This document shows positions 1-9,220 of a stretch of DNA of 31,108 nt, in pieces. The notes under the pieces were generated by a model, which searched no databases, was not told where the DNA came from, and was given only the letters and a program-made list of their open reading frames with translations. The number at the start of each line of letters is the position of its first letter. Position 1 is the stretch's first letter. Made by a program: the position numbers and the translations under genes. This DNA is from a virus. Location: IMG/VR virus record IMGVR_UViG_3300030101_002179, positions 1 to 31,108 of that record; one strand, given 5' to 3'.

Positions 1-1841
1 ATTTTAGTTTTGATTATAATGCTACAAATGTAATAGCGGCACTGCAAAATGGTCAAGATTTTACAGTAAATGTTAATGGTGAAAATGAACAATATGATGA
101 TGCCATTGTAGTACCTTTAATTACACATACAGATAGATTGTTTTATAATAGCAACACAAATGTATCAGGTCAAAAAAATTTATTTGTAAGCAGTTCTGTT
201 GTGCAAGGTGTACCATTTGAACAATTAAAACCTGCTTTAAGAATATTTACAATTATAAAAGCTATTGAAGATAAATACAATATTGAAAATGGTTACTCAC
301 AAGACATAAAATTTAGCAGAGATTTTTTTAACAAAGATAACCTGCCTTTTTATAATTTGTATTTGTGGTTACATAGAAAAAAAGGTGGAGTACTTGAAGA
401 TGATAGTATTGTTCAACAGTGTAAAAACTGGGGTGATTTGTCAGGTACTAATACAGCAGATAGAAATTTTTGGCAACCAAAAGTTAAAAGTTCATATTGG
501 AATATAAGGCAACCACAAAATACAAAAACTGTTGAAATTAGACACGCTATAATAGTTACACCACCACCACTAACAACAAGTTTTGACATCATTATTGAAA
601 GAGATGGTGAAGAACATTACAGGCAAACAGTAACACAAAGTGATTTAAATTTTAATTTTATGGGAAGTTCTTTTACTGCATTTGATACTGAGTTTATGTT
701 AGCAGAAGCAGGGCAATATACACTGTTTATAAGTTGTGATACAACTAGTACCTTTTTAGTTGAATTAAGATTAAAAGAAACTGTTAAGAAATTTTTAGGA
801 AGTAATAATAGAACTGCAACAGCTTTTGGGTCAGTAGAAATTACTACTGATGCTGAATTTAGTACAAATTCCCAATTACCTAAAATGACTGTTATAGATT
901 TTTTAAGCAGTATATTTAAAATGTTTAATTTAATAGCTTACCAAAATGATAGAAATATTATAGTGGTAGAATCACTAAATGAATTTTATAATAACAGCAC
1001 AACTAATTATGATATAACAGAATATTTAGATACAACAATAGTTGATGTAGAAAGCGTTTTACCATTTGCAAAACTTAATTTAAAATATAAAGGCACTAAA
1101 ACATTTTTAGCAAATGACCATAATGAAAGGTTTGGTTTAGAGTGGGGGTCTTTAAAATTTAGTGGTGATGAAAAAGTTGAGGGTCAAGAATTTAAAATTG
1201 AATTACCCTTTGAGCATATGAAGTTTGAAAGGCTTAGAGACCAATCAGTGTTATCAGGGGTTGATACTACTGTTCAAGTTGGATATCACGTTGATGACAA
1301 CCAACAGCCATATTTAGGTGAACCATTATTGTTTTACCCTGTTAAAGTTACAAGTGGTACAGCAATTAGTGTTTTGTCAAGTTCATCATCACAAACAAGC
1401 ATTACACAATATTATGTACCATCAAATAGTTTAGCACTTACAGATTCACAAACAATAAATTTTGGCAGTGAATATAATGAATATGCTAAAACACTTTTTA
1501 ATACTAGTTTGTTTAAAACATATTTTGAAAGTTATATAGCAGGTTTATTTAATATTAGAACTAGGCTTTATAAAGTAAAAGCATATTTACCATTAAGCAT
1601 AATACTAAATTTAAGTTTAGCAGATAAGCTAGTAGCATTTGACACAATATTTAAAATAAATAGTTTAAAAACTAATTTTGCTACTGGTATAAGTGAACTA
1701 GAACTTATTAATGAAACAGAAAACTTTACATTAGTAGATAGCCCTAAACATTTAGGTGATTTAATTAGTAAACCATTTATAACAATAGATAGCACTAAAT
1801 TAACAATAGATACAGTAGAACAAACAATTGATGCAGATTAA
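1..1841 (+). CDS. Large tail protein, 3' part of gene wrapping from 30618
   Basis: The open frame enters at base 3 and stops at 1839-1841. Joined through the terminal overlap to the fragment starting at 30618 it encodes 750 residues, of which 612 lie here. The TTG at 138 is not a credible start because the frame is open upstream. No enzymatic motif is visible; the protein is rich in Ser, Thr, Asn and beta-prone segments. It sits between another tail protein (29620) and the tape measure, so a distal-tail or tail-associated structural role is inferred. Similar large proteins occupy this position in Bacteroidetes siphophages. The next gene overlaps the stop by one base (TAATG). Confidence 0.8.
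   Translation, partial: FSFDYNATNVIAALQNGQDFTVNVNGENEQYDDAIVVPLITHTDRLFYNSNTNVSGQKNLFVSSSVVQGVPFEQLKPALRIFTIIKAIEDKYNIENGYSQDIKFSRDFFNKDNLPFYNLYLWLHRKKGGVLEDDSIVQQCKNWGDLSGTNTADRNFWQPKVKSSYWNIRQPQNTKTVEIRHAIIVTPPPLTTSFDIIIERDGEEHYRQTVTQSDLNFNFMGSSFTAFDTEFMLAEAGQYTLFISCDTTSTFLVELRLKETVKKFLGSNNRTATAFGSVEITTDAEFSTNSQLPKMTVIDFLSSIFKMFNLIAYQNDRNIIVVESLNEFYNNSTTNYDITEYLDTTIVDVESVLPFAKLNLKYKGTKTFLANDHNERFGLEWGSLKFSGDEKVEGQEFKIELPFEHMKFERLRDQSVLSGVDTTVQVGYHVDDNQQPYLGEPLLFYPVKVTSGTAISVLSSSSSQTSITQYYVPSNSLALTDSQTINFGSEYNEYAKTLFNTSLFKTYFESYIAGLFNIRTRLYKVKAYLPLSIILNLSLADKLVAFDTIFKINSLKTNFATGISELELINETENFTLVDSPKHLGDLISKPFITIDSTKLTIDTVEQTIDAD
3..79. repeat. Left copy of 77-bp terminal overlap
   Basis: Bases 3-79 are identical to 31032-31108; base 1 also matches but base 2 differs (T against C at 31031). 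The tail gene that runs off the right end continues in frame through this copy, so the repeat is best explained as the overlap left when a circular or circularly permuted genome is assembled. A genuine short terminal repeat is possible but less likely, because it would lie in the middle of a coding sequence. Confidence 0.93.
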
Positions 1842-1987
1842 TGATAAAAACAATTATAGAAATATTGAAACTGGCAGATGATGAAACAGAAAATATTAAA
1901 ATAGCAAAGGGCAAATATGCTTACCCAAAAAATATTAAAGAAGCATTTAGAAAATTTAAAAGAGATTTAAAATGGCAAAGAAAGTAA
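1841..1987 (+). CDS. Small conserved-position protein before tape measure
   Basis: A 48-residue frame starts with ATG overlapping the stop of the tail gene (TAATG) and ends 16 bases inside the tape measure gene. The protein begins MIKTIIEILKLADDE, is highly charged and probably helical, and ends in a basic stretch KRDLKWQRK. No function is recognised. The double overlap argues that it is translated, perhaps coupling translation of the two large neighbours; it might be a small tail-assembly factor, but that is only a guess from position. Confidence 0.6.
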   Translation: MIKTIIEILKLADDETENIKIAKGKYAYPKNIKEAFRKFKRDLKWQRK

Positions 1988-3597
1988 TACAAGCAGAATT
2001 AGATTTAGCAACAGGTCAGGCTTTAAAATCAGTTGAGGGTTTAAATAAAAAGCTAAAAGCTACTAATAAAGAAATAACACAAACACAACAAAAAGGTAAT
2101 AAGTTTACTAATACACTTGGTAAAGGTTTTAGAGGTGTTGGTAAAGCTGTTACTGGTTTTGGTAATGCACTAAAAAAAGCAGGTATTGGTTTAGCTGTTG
2201 CGGCATTTGCTAAATTAGCTGATGTACTTACAAGAAATCAAACAGCTATTGATTTTTTTACAACTGCAAATAATGCACTAAATATTGCTTTTAATGATTT
2301 TATTAATTTAGTAATAGGTCAAGGGCAAAATATAGTGAATTTTTTTAAGGCTATATTTGAAGACCCAGTTGGTTCATTAAAAGATTTTGGGCAGTCTATA
2401 AAAGACAATATAACAGAAAGGTTTAATAGTTTACTTGACACTTTAGGTTTTTTAGCTAGTGCTGTTAAAAAAGTTTTTTCAGGTGATTTTACAGGTGCAT
2501 TAGAAGATGTAAAACAAGCAGGTAAGGAAAGTGTTGATATTTTAACTGGTGTTGATAATTCTGTAGATAAAGTTGCAAACACTACAAGTAAAATAATAAA
2601 AGCTACAAAAGGTTATACATCAGAAATAATAAAACAAGCTAAAGCACAAACTGAGGTTAATAAATCAGCAAGGGTAGCTGAAGCACAAAACGCTTTGCTA
2701 TTACAACAATTTGATTTACAAGCTGAGAAACAAAGGCAACTAAGAGATGATACCTCAGCTAGTATAGAAGATAGAATTGCAGCGAATAAAAGGTTAGGTG
2801 AAGTATTAGATGAACAAGAAAAATTAATGTTAGCTAATGCACAAGCTACACTTGATGCGGCAAAAGCTAATAAAGAATTAAATGACAATGAAGAAAATAG
2901 AATAGCTTTAATTAATGCTGAAATGGAAATGGCAGATGTTAGGGCAACTGTTGCAGGGTTTAGGTCAGAACAATTAACAAATGAAAATTCATTAATACAA
3001 GAGGGTATTGATTTAGAAAAAACAAAAGCAGAAGAAACAATAGCTAATGAAGAAGCGATTAGAAATGCAAGAAATCAAACCTTTGATTTATTTACTGAAT
3101 TAGTAGGTGCAGAAACAGCAATAGGTAAAGCATTATTTTTAGCTAAACAGTCATTAATTTTAAAAGAACAAATAGCTAATGCTAAAGCTGCGATAGCTAA
3201 AGTAAGTATGAGTTCAACAGAAGCAGCGGCAGATGGTGTTAAAGGTATTGGTAAAGCATTTGCATCAGCACCACCACCTTTAAATGCAATACCTGCGGCA
3301 ATAGCAGTTGCACAAGCAGCAATGACTGCTAAAAGTATGATACAAGCTGTAGCAAAAGCAAAACAGTCAGCTAGTCAAATGGGTGCTACTGGTGGTAGTA
3401 CGCCAAGCGTATCAGCACCAACAATTGCTAGTACACCACCTGCATTTAATGTAGTTGGACAAGCACCTGAAAACCAATTAGCAGAAACAATTGCAGGACA
3501 ACAACAACAACCAGTAAAGGCATTTGTAGTGTCAGATGAAGTAAGTACAGCACAAGCATTAGATAGAAATATTATAGAATCAGCAAGTATTGGATAA
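1972..3597 (+). CDS. Tape measure protein
   Basis: A 541-residue protein, almost wholly helical by composition, rich in Ala, Lys, Gln and Asn. The N-terminus (residues 1-60) is basic and coiled; a Gly/Ala-rich hydrophobic stretch follows near residues 70-85 (KAGIGLAVAAFAKLA), with more apolar helices near 90-150; the middle (about 230-360) is a long charged coiled coil; the C-terminal part is Ala-rich with a Pro/Ser/Thr linker. This matches tape measure proteins, which fix tail length and carry membrane-active segments. At about 1.5 angstrom per helical residue it would fit a tail near 80 nm. It lies directly after tail genes and before the head module. Confidence rests on composition and context, as such proteins diverge quickly. 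Confidence 0.8.
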   Translation: MAKKVIQAELDLATGQALKSVEGLNKKLKATNKEITQTQQKGNKFTNTLGKGFRGVGKAVTGFGNALKKAGIGLAVAAFAKLADVLTRNQTAIDFFTTANNALNIAFNDFINLVIGQGQNIVNFFKAIFEDPVGSLKDFGQSIKDNITERFNSLLDTLGFLASAVKKVFSGDFTGALEDVKQAGKESVDILTGVDNSVDKVANTTSKIIKATKGYTSEIIKQAKAQTEVNKSARVAEAQNALLLQQFDLQAEKQRQLRDDTSASIEDRIAANKRLGEVLDEQEKLMLANAQATLDAAKANKELNDNEENRIALINAEMEMADVRATVAGFRSEQLTNENSLIQEGIDLEKTKAEETIANEEAIRNARNQTFDLFTELVGAETAIGKALFLAKQSLILKEQIANAKAAIAKVSMSSTEAAADGVKGIGKAFASAPPPLNAIPAAIAVAQAAMTAKSMIQAVAKAKQSASQMGATGGSTPSVSAPTIASTPPAFNVVGQAPENQLAETIAGQQQQPVKAFVVSDEVSTAQALDRNIIESASIG

Positions 3598-3614
3598 TTT
3601 AACGTTATATAGAT
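3584..3614 (+). promoter_or_regulatory. Shared late-module box, copy A (CAA-N16-CGTTATAT)
   Basis: CAA at 3584-3586 is followed after 16 bases by CGTTATAT at 3603-3610, and the ATG of the protease gene begins exactly 12 bases after the C. The same box at the same distance precedes 7606, 10315 and 27211. Spacing and sequence resemble -35/-10 elements of ECF sigma promoters. If so, transcription would begin close to the ATG. Confidence 0.5.
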
Positions 3615-5210
3615 ATGAAAATAGTAGAACTAATCATTGATGAAAATGATGAACTAAATGGTATTGAAGCAATATCACTGGTGGAATCACCTGCCATACA
3701 AGAAGATTTTGTTGCTTTAAAAAACAAAGAATTTAAATTAGCAGAGGTAGATAAAGACCAACGATTACTTATTGGTGCTTTACTTGTACCCAACAAACCT
3801 ATTTATAGAAAAGCAGGTGACCAAGAATATTATATATATTTTAGTCGTGATACAGTAAAAAAAGCGAGTCAAAAATTCCTTACAGCAGGTAACCAAAACA
3901 ATACAACACTAGAACACCAACACACACTTAAAGGGTTAACACTTGTAGAAAGTTGGATAGTTGAGGACAAGTTACACGACAAAACAAGAATGTATGATAT
4001 GGATTTACCACTAGGCACTTGGGTGGGTGCTGTAAAAGTAAATTCAGATAAAGTATGGAATGAGTTTGTAAAAACAGGTATGGTAAAAGGTTTTAGTATT
4101 GAGGGTTATTTTGCAGATAAATTTGAGAAACCACAAGACAAAGGTGTAAAAGATGAACTTTCTGAAATTGAAGAACAAGAAAGAATACACATAGTAAAGC
4201 AATTAAAATCAATAATAAGTGATGATAAAATTACTTTACAAAGTTACAATGATTACCCTGATGCTGTTTCTAATAATGCACAAAGGGGTATAGATTTAAA
4301 TGCTAAAGTTGAAAATAAATGTGCTACACAGGTAGGTAAAGTTAGGGCATCCACTTTAGCCAAAAAAGGTAAGGTGACTTTAGAAACAATTAAAAGAATG
4401 TATAGTTTTTTAAGTAGGGCTGAAACTTATTATAACCCTGACAAACCTGATGCTTGTGGTACAATTTCTTATTTACTATGGGGTGGTTTAGCAGGTAAAA
4501 GATGGGCTGAAAAAAAATTAAAAGATTTAGAGGAATTACAGGAAGAAAGTGTGACTAAAGTTATAAGTGATAAATTTGCTATTATAGATAACAGATTAGC
4601 TTATAGCACTGTTGAACCTGCTATGAAAGCGGCTAAAGATATTGGTTGCAATGGTTTTCATATTCACGAACTAGATGGCAAAAAATGGTATATGGCTTGT
4701 GAAAAACATAAAATGAGTGTTGAAAAATTTAAAAAATACAAATGCCCAAAAGGTTATAAAAAAGATTATCAAAAACACAAATGTGTAAAAATGGCTGAAA
4801 TTGGTGAAAGAGGTGGCATAAGAAAATCACCTAAAGCACCAAAAGGTGATACACCAAACAGAAATCCTAAAGGCAAAGGCACAGCAAAAGGTAATGCAGG
4901 TAATACAAGAAGTGCTAAAGTAACAGAAAGGGATGAAAAAGTTTTACAAAAAAAAGCTGATGAATTTAACGAAAGGTACAAGAAAAAATTAGGATATGGT
5001 GTAACTGTTGGTATGCTAAGGGCTGTTTATCAAAGAGGTATGGGGGCATTTAATGTAAGTCATTCACCAAGAATTAAAAGTGCTACAGCTTGGGCACAAG
5101 CAAGAGTTAATGCCTTTTTATATTTAGTAAAAAACGGCAGACCACAAAATAAAAATTATACAGGAGATTTTGATTTATTACCTAGTAAACACCCAAAAAA
5201 ACCAAAATAA
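3615..5210 (+). CDS. XkdF-type prohead protease fused to extra C-terminal domains
   Basis: A 531-residue multidomain protein. Residues about 45-170 match XkdF-like putative phage serine proteases (Peptidase_S78_2): an opening DQRLLIGALLVPNKPIYR, a His pair at 101 and 103 (LEHQH) and a Ser at 161 (GFSIEG), the likely catalytic residues that mature the capsid. Residues about 205-310 form a second module with YPDAVSNNAQRGI and a Cys/Trp-rich end (ACGTISYLLWGG), known to me from other phage head proteins. A Cys/His/Lys-rich stretch (350-400) follows, then a C-terminal module (about 440-531) with MLRAVYQRGMGAF and FDLLPSKHP that resembles a domain of unknown function in phages and large DNA viruses (possibly DUF5824). 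It precedes capsid and scaffold genes. The roles of the extra domains are unknown. Confidence 0.8.
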   Translation: MKIVELIIDENDELNGIEAISLVESPAIQEDFVALKNKEFKLAEVDKDQRLLIGALLVPNKPIYRKAGDQEYYIYFSRDTVKKASQKFLTAGNQNNTTLEHQHTLKGLTLVESWIVEDKLHDKTRMYDMDLPLGTWVGAVKVNSDKVWNEFVKTGMVKGFSIEGYFADKFEKPQDKGVKDELSEIEEQERIHIVKQLKSIISDDKITLQSYNDYPDAVSNNAQRGIDLNAKVENKCATQVGKVRASTLAKKGKVTLETIKRMYSFLSRAETYYNPDKPDACGTISYLLWGGLAGKRWAEKKLKDLEELQEESVTKVISDKFAIIDNRLAYSTVEPAMKAAKDIGCNGFHIHELDGKKWYMACEKHKMSVEKFKKYKCPKGYKKDYQKHKCVKMAEIGERGGIRKSPKAPKGDTPNRNPKGKGTAKGNAGNTRSAKVTERDEKVLQKKADEFNERYKKKLGYGVTVGMLRAVYQRGMGAFNVSHSPRIKSATAWAQARVNAFLYLVKNGRPQNKNYTGDFDLLPSKHPKKPK

Positions 5211-7568
5211 ATGCAAAGAACTACATCACCTATTGGAGGGAATAGGGCGTGTTTGTGTGAAGATAACACATATAAAAAGGAATGTTGTAAAGGTTTAATA
5301 CTAAATCAAGGCATAGGTTCTTTAGTTGGTCAAAATACAAATGAATATTCTGTAGTAGCAGGGCAAAATAAAAGTAATTCTGTTACACAAACAAACACCC
5401 AACAAGTATTGCTTAATAATTCTAATGCAACTAATTTTACTTGTAGTGATGTCAGTGCAACTTTTACAGTAAGTGATACAGGTGCTACAAGTTTATCTTT
5501 AGCATCAGCTGAGTTAGTTAGTTATACCCCCACAAGTTTTAGTACAGTTACTACTACAACAGAAAGAAGTGTTGTTGCAACTTTAATTGCACCACAAGGT
5601 TTTGCAAATGAGGGTAGTTTTTTAGAATGTACTTTAACAGCAAACCAAAATGCACCAAGTTTGACTTGTAGTGATTTAACAATTAGCGGTTTTGCTATAA
5701 GTGATGCAGGTGTTATTACAGACCCTACAGTAACAGTAACAAGTACAGGTGTTAGTTGTAGCTTTACAAAAAGCCCTAGTAGTTATGCAGTTGTTACATC
5801 TGATACTGTACAAACTTTAACACTAACAATTACTGTACCTGCAAATTATCATAATACTGGTAGCACAATAACTTGTACTACAACAGCAACACAATTAAGA
5901 GATACTTATGAATGTACTAGCACTACACTATCAGGCTTTGCAGTTAGCCAAGCAGGTGTGGTCACTGCACCAAGTAGTTCTGTAGGTACTATTACATCAA
6001 CAAGCCCATCTAGTTTTGCAATAGTAAGTACTAATACAAGTAGGACATTGACTGTTAATTTAACAGCACCCAGTACATTTTTAAATTCAGGCAGTTCTAT
6101 TGCTTGTACAACTACTGCTACACAACCATTAACACCTACATTTAGCTGTAGTGATGTAACATTAACAGGGTTTGCAGTATCACAAGCAGGTGTAATTACA
6201 CTACCTAGCCTAAGTGCAGGCGCAATTGCTAGTAGTTCACCAAGCAGTTTTGCCATTGTAGACACAAACACAACAAGAACATTATCAGTAGACATTACTG
6301 TACCAGCAGGTTATTTTAATACTGGTTCTACAATTACCTGTACCACTACTGCAACACAAACTGCAACACCTACATTTAGTTGTTCTGATGTTACACTAAG
6401 TGGTTTTGCTGTTAGTTCAGGTGGAGTTATAACAGCACCTACAGTTGATGTAGGCACACTTGTAAGCACTAGCCCTGCAAGTTTTGATAGCATAGTATAT
6501 ACAGTAACATCAAGAACTTTAAGTGCAACTATAACAGCACCTAGTGGGTTTTTTAATGCAGGGTCTAATATAGTGTGTACAACTACTGCAAATCAACCAC
6601 TAACAACACTTACAATAGGTATGTTAGGTACATTAAGTGATAATAACCCACTTGTATTTGACACATCAGGTGGTAGAGTACACAATGCAAACTTTGCACA
6701 ATACAATAGAAATACAGGTGCTTTTGAAGATAGGGATAGTGATAGTGTTCAAGATAGCAACGAGCCTGATTTTGATGCCTTTGTTAATACTACCTTTGGA
6801 TTTAATAATGTAGACCAGTCACCTACTTTTAACAATTATGGATATAGTAGCTTTTTAAACCCTAATACAAGTGCAAGTAATTTATTGCTTAGTACATCTA
6901 CAGCTACAATACAAGTATTAGCTAGTGTTGCGGTAACAAGCATTTATGCAAATAGTGGTTCTAGTTTAAGTGGTGTAATAGGTGATGTTACTAGACCTGC
7001 ATTACCGGGCAACATACATAAGGTATGGACTTTTACAGCAGACTATACACAATTTAGTACTTATAGAATTACCACCACAATAAATGGTAGTACATCAATT
7101 AGCCAAGATTTAGTACTAAAAGGGTGTACTACTTTACATTCACAAACAACACCAGTGGTAGTATCAGGTAGAACAGACAACCCTACATTTACAGATAGTG
7201 GCAGTACATCTACAAGTTGGGGTTGTGCTAATAGTTCAAGTGCCACATTATATTTTAGCCCAAATAGTTCTAGTGAAGCAGATACATTTGCATCAAATGA
7301 TGTGCAGTCACACCAAGATAGACCGTCAGGCACATTTAGACAATTTAGAGTTAAGTCAATAGTTGATTATTGTAACTTTACATCAGCAGGTGTAGATGGG
7401 GGTATAGTAGGTGCAACTATTTATAACAAATTATTGATTACAACTTGTCAGGGTGCTAATGAATTCACTAGGCAGTCAGAAAGTGTTACTGCATTTCCTG
7501 ATGGTAACTATTCTACAACAAGTGCATCAGGTGCTTTAGCTAGTGGTGTTGTAACATCTATGAGTTAA
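5211..7568 (+). CDS. Large structural protein with five Ig-like repeats
   Basis: A 785-residue secreted-looking, Ser/Thr/Val-rich beta protein. The N-terminus has a Cys-rich motif (CLCEDNTYKKECCKG, residues 14-28) followed by QGIG, seen in structural proteins of Bacteroidetes phages. Five tandem modules begin at Cys78, Cys153, Cys235, Cys313 and Cys391; each has GFAVSxAGVI-like and SSFAIV-like strands and ends in C-T-T-T-A-x-Q. The C-terminal part (about 470-785) is unique and includes an Asp-rich loop (DRDSDSVQDSNEPDFD, about 511-526) that could bind calcium. It starts at the base after the protease stop and precedes the scaffold gene. A surface-exposed head or tail adhesin or decoration protein is inferred; which structure carries it cannot be told. 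Confidence 0.72.
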   Translation: MQRTTSPIGGNRACLCEDNTYKKECCKGLILNQGIGSLVGQNTNEYSVVAGQNKSNSVTQTNTQQVLLNNSNATNFTCSDVSATFTVSDTGATSLSLASAELVSYTPTSFSTVTTTTERSVVATLIAPQGFANEGSFLECTLTANQNAPSLTCSDLTISGFAISDAGVITDPTVTVTSTGVSCSFTKSPSSYAVVTSDTVQTLTLTITVPANYHNTGSTITCTTTATQLRDTYECTSTTLSGFAVSQAGVVTAPSSSVGTITSTSPSSFAIVSTNTSRTLTVNLTAPSTFLNSGSSIACTTTATQPLTPTFSCSDVTLTGFAVSQAGVITLPSLSAGAIASSSPSSFAIVDTNTTRTLSVDITVPAGYFNTGSTITCTTTATQTATPTFSCSDVTLSGFAVSSGGVITAPTVDVGTLVSTSPASFDSIVYTVTSRTLSATITAPSGFFNAGSNIVCTTTANQPLTTLTIGMLGTLSDNNPLVFDTSGGRVHNANFAQYNRNTGAFEDRDSDSVQDSNEPDFDAFVNTTFGFNNVDQSPTFNNYGYSSFLNPNTSASNLLLSTSTATIQVLASVAVTSIYANSGSSLSGVIGDVTRPALPGNIHKVWTFTADYTQFSTYRITTTINGSTSISQDLVLKGCTTLHSQTTPVVVSGRTDNPTFTDSGSTSTSWGCANSSSATLYFSPNSSSEADTFASNDVQSHQDRPSGTFRQFRVKSIVDYCNFTSAGVDGGIVGATIYNKLLITTCQGANEFTRQSESVTAFPDGNYSTTSASGALASGVVTSMS
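5442..6611 (+). repeat. Five tandem repeats coding ~78-residue Ig-like modules
   Basis: Modules start at 5442, 5667, 5913, 6147 and 6381. The last three are exactly 234 bp apart and the most alike; the first two are more diverged and of unequal length (75 and 82 codons). Each module opens with a Cys codon and carries a second Cys near its end, suggesting one disulfide or a conserved core pair per module. A related single module is encoded in the gene at 28943. Confidence 0.85.
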
Positions 7569-7574
7569 TAAATG

Positions 7575-7605
7575 CAAAATTTTTTAGGGGTGTCGTTATA
7601 TCTAT
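7575..7605 (+). promoter_or_regulatory. Shared late-module box, copy B (CAA-N16-CGTTATAT)
   Basis: CAA at 7575-7577, 16 bases, then CGTTATAT at 7594-7601, with the scaffold ATG 12 bases after the C. The run of T and G between the two elements (TTTTTTAGGGGTGT) differs from the other copies, so the conserved parts are the box and its distance to the start codon. Confidence 0.5.
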
Positions 7606-8211
7606 ATGAAAAACGCACAACAAATGATTAATGACATAAAAAATCTATTGGGCATCGAATTGTCTGAGGATAAACCTAATGAAACTGTAAAAGCAGTTGA
7701 GTTAGCAACAGCAAAACTTGAAAATGGTGCTGTAATTGAAGCAGAAGCAATGAGTGAGGGTAATGATGTATTTATTGTGACTGATGATGAAAAAGTACCA
7801 CTACCTGATGGCACATATACTTTAGAAAGTTCTGAAGTGTTAGTTGCTAAGGATGGCAAAATCGTATCTATTGGTGAAGAAAAAGAAGAAGCATCAGCAG
7901 AAGTTGAAGCAGAAACTGATTTAGAAGATGAAAAAAAAGAGGATATGAGATATGCTACTAAAGAAGAACTTGCAGAAGTTAAGAAATTAGTAGAGGAAAT
8001 AAAAAAAATGGTTGAAGAAAAAAAGGAAACAATGTCTAAGCAAGAAGAAGAAAATGCTGAACTAAAAGAACAGCTTTCAGAAGCAGCGGCAAAACCAATT
8101 GTTCATAAACCTGAATCAAAAACAGAATTAAAAAAACTGTTAAATATTAACACAGAAAAAAATTCAACGTATAGCAGAGTGCTTGAGAATTTAGAAAAAT
8201 TTAAAAATTAA
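7606..8211 (+). CDS. Probable capsid scaffolding protein
   Basis: A 201-residue acidic protein immediately before the major capsid gene. Residues 1-95 contain a small beta-rich segment (DGTYTLESSEVLVAKDGKI) of a type I know from Bacteroidetes phage scaffold proteins; residues 95-165 are a Glu/Lys-rich coiled coil (EELAEVKKLVEEIKKMVEEK); the C-terminus (about 170-201) is basic, fitting a capsid-binding helix. High charge, coiled coil and position make a scaffold the best call. It is not fused to a protease; the protease is two genes upstream. Its ATG follows the shared CGTTATAT box, so it likely heads a transcript with the capsid gene. Confidence 0.72.
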   Translation: MKNAQQMINDIKNLLGIELSEDKPNETVKAVELATAKLENGAVIEAEAMSEGNDVFIVTDDEKVPLPDGTYTLESSEVLVAKDGKIVSIGEEKEEASAEVEAETDLEDEKKEDMRYATKEELAEVKKLVEEIKKMVEEKKETMSKQEEENAELKEQLSEAAAKPIVHKPESKTELKKLLNINTEKNSTYSRVLENLEKFKN

Positions 8212-8216
8212 TTAAA

Positions 8217-9155
8217 ATGGCAACAACAACTAGTATTACAACAACGTATGCAGGGGAAAAGGCGGCAGGTTACATATCAGCGAGTCTTTTATCAGGTAGC
8301 ACACTTGCAAACGATTTAATCACAATTAAACCAAATATTAAATATAAAGAGGTTTTAAAAACAGGTGCTACATCAGATGATTTGGTAAAAAATGCAACGT
8401 GTGATTTCGATGCAACAAGCACACTCACATTAGCAGAAAAAATTCTTCAGCCTGAGGAATTTCAAGTGAACTTACAATTATGTAAGAAAGACTTTAGAAG
8501 TGACTGGGATGCGGCTCAAATGGGCATTAGCGTACACGATAACCTACCTAGTTCTTTTGTAGATTTCTTATTGGCTCACGTTGCAGATAAAGTAGCACAA
8601 AGAATTGAAACAAACATATGGAATGGTACTAATGCAACAGCAGGACAATTTGATGGTTTCTTTAATTTATTGTCAGCTGATAGTACAGTTAGCGATATCA
8701 GTGGTCAAGCAGTGACTAGCGCGAACGTAATTGAGGATATGGGCAAGGTGGTTACAGCTATCGATTCTAAGGTTTATGGCAGTGAAGATTTATTATTATA
8801 TGTATCTTCTAATGTTGCTAAGGCTTACGTTAGAGCATTAGGCGGATTCGGTACAAGTGGCTTAGGTGCAGCAGGTGTAAATGCTCAAGGTTCTATGTGG
8901 TATCAAAATGGTGCTTTAACTTTTGAAGGCATACCAGTTGTAACTGCAAAAGGTATGGGCGATAACACAATGGTTGCGGCTAGAAAATCAAATCTTTATT
9001 TTGGAACGGGTTTACTAAACGATACTAACGAAGCAAAGGTTATTGATATGGCTGACTTAGATGGCTCACAAAATGTAAGAGTTGTTTTGAGATTTACAGC
9101 AGGTATCCAAGTTGGTTTTGGTAGTGATGTAGTTTTATATCACCCAACTGTATAA
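8217..9155 (+). CDS. Major capsid protein (HK97-fold type)
   Basis: A 312-residue protein with the features of HK97-like capsid proteins of Bacteroidetes phages: an N-terminal beta segment, a helix with RIETNIWNGTNATAGQFDGF (about 137-156) typical of the spine-helix and following loop, a Gly-rich turn, and a C-terminal VRVVLRFTAGIQVGFGSDVV ending. It starts six bases after the scaffold stop, without a Shine-Dalgarno site (TTAAAATGG). Codon choice is richer in G and C (AACGTA, GCGAAC, TTCGGT) than in neighbours, in line with high expression. A strong terminator lies just downstream, separating it from the tail-tube gene. Confidence 0.88.
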   Translation: MATTTSITTTYAGEKAAGYISASLLSGSTLANDLITIKPNIKYKEVLKTGATSDDLVKNATCDFDATSTLTLAEKILQPEEFQVNLQLCKKDFRSDWDAAQMGISVHDNLPSSFVDFLLAHVADKVAQRIETNIWNGTNATAGQFDGFFNLLSADSTVSDISGQAVTSANVIEDMGKVVTAIDSKVYGSEDLLLYVSSNVAKAYVRALGGFGTSGLGAAGVNAQGSMWYQNGALTFEGIPVVTAKGMGDNTMVAARKSNLYFGTGLLNDTNEAKVIDMADLDGSQNVRVVLRFTAGIQVGFGSDVVLYHPTV

Positions 9156-9173
9156 TTAATATTAACATAAAAG

Positions 9174-9207
9174 GGTAGGTGGGGTTATGCCTACTTACCT
9201 TTTTTTT
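9174..9207 (+). terminator. Intrinsic terminator after major capsid gene
   Basis: A ten-pair stem, GGTAGGTGGG (9174-9183) with CCTACTTACC (9190-9199), encloses GTTATG and is followed by eight T residues. It lies between the capsid stop and the next ATG and should end or attenuate transcripts after the capsid gene. Confidence 0.85.
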
Positions 9208-9220
9208 AAAAATTTAAACT

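Noticed and set aside
5906-6295. 129-codon minus-strand frame
   Set aside because: It is generated by the repeats of the 5211 gene and repeats itself with the same period; no independent evidence.
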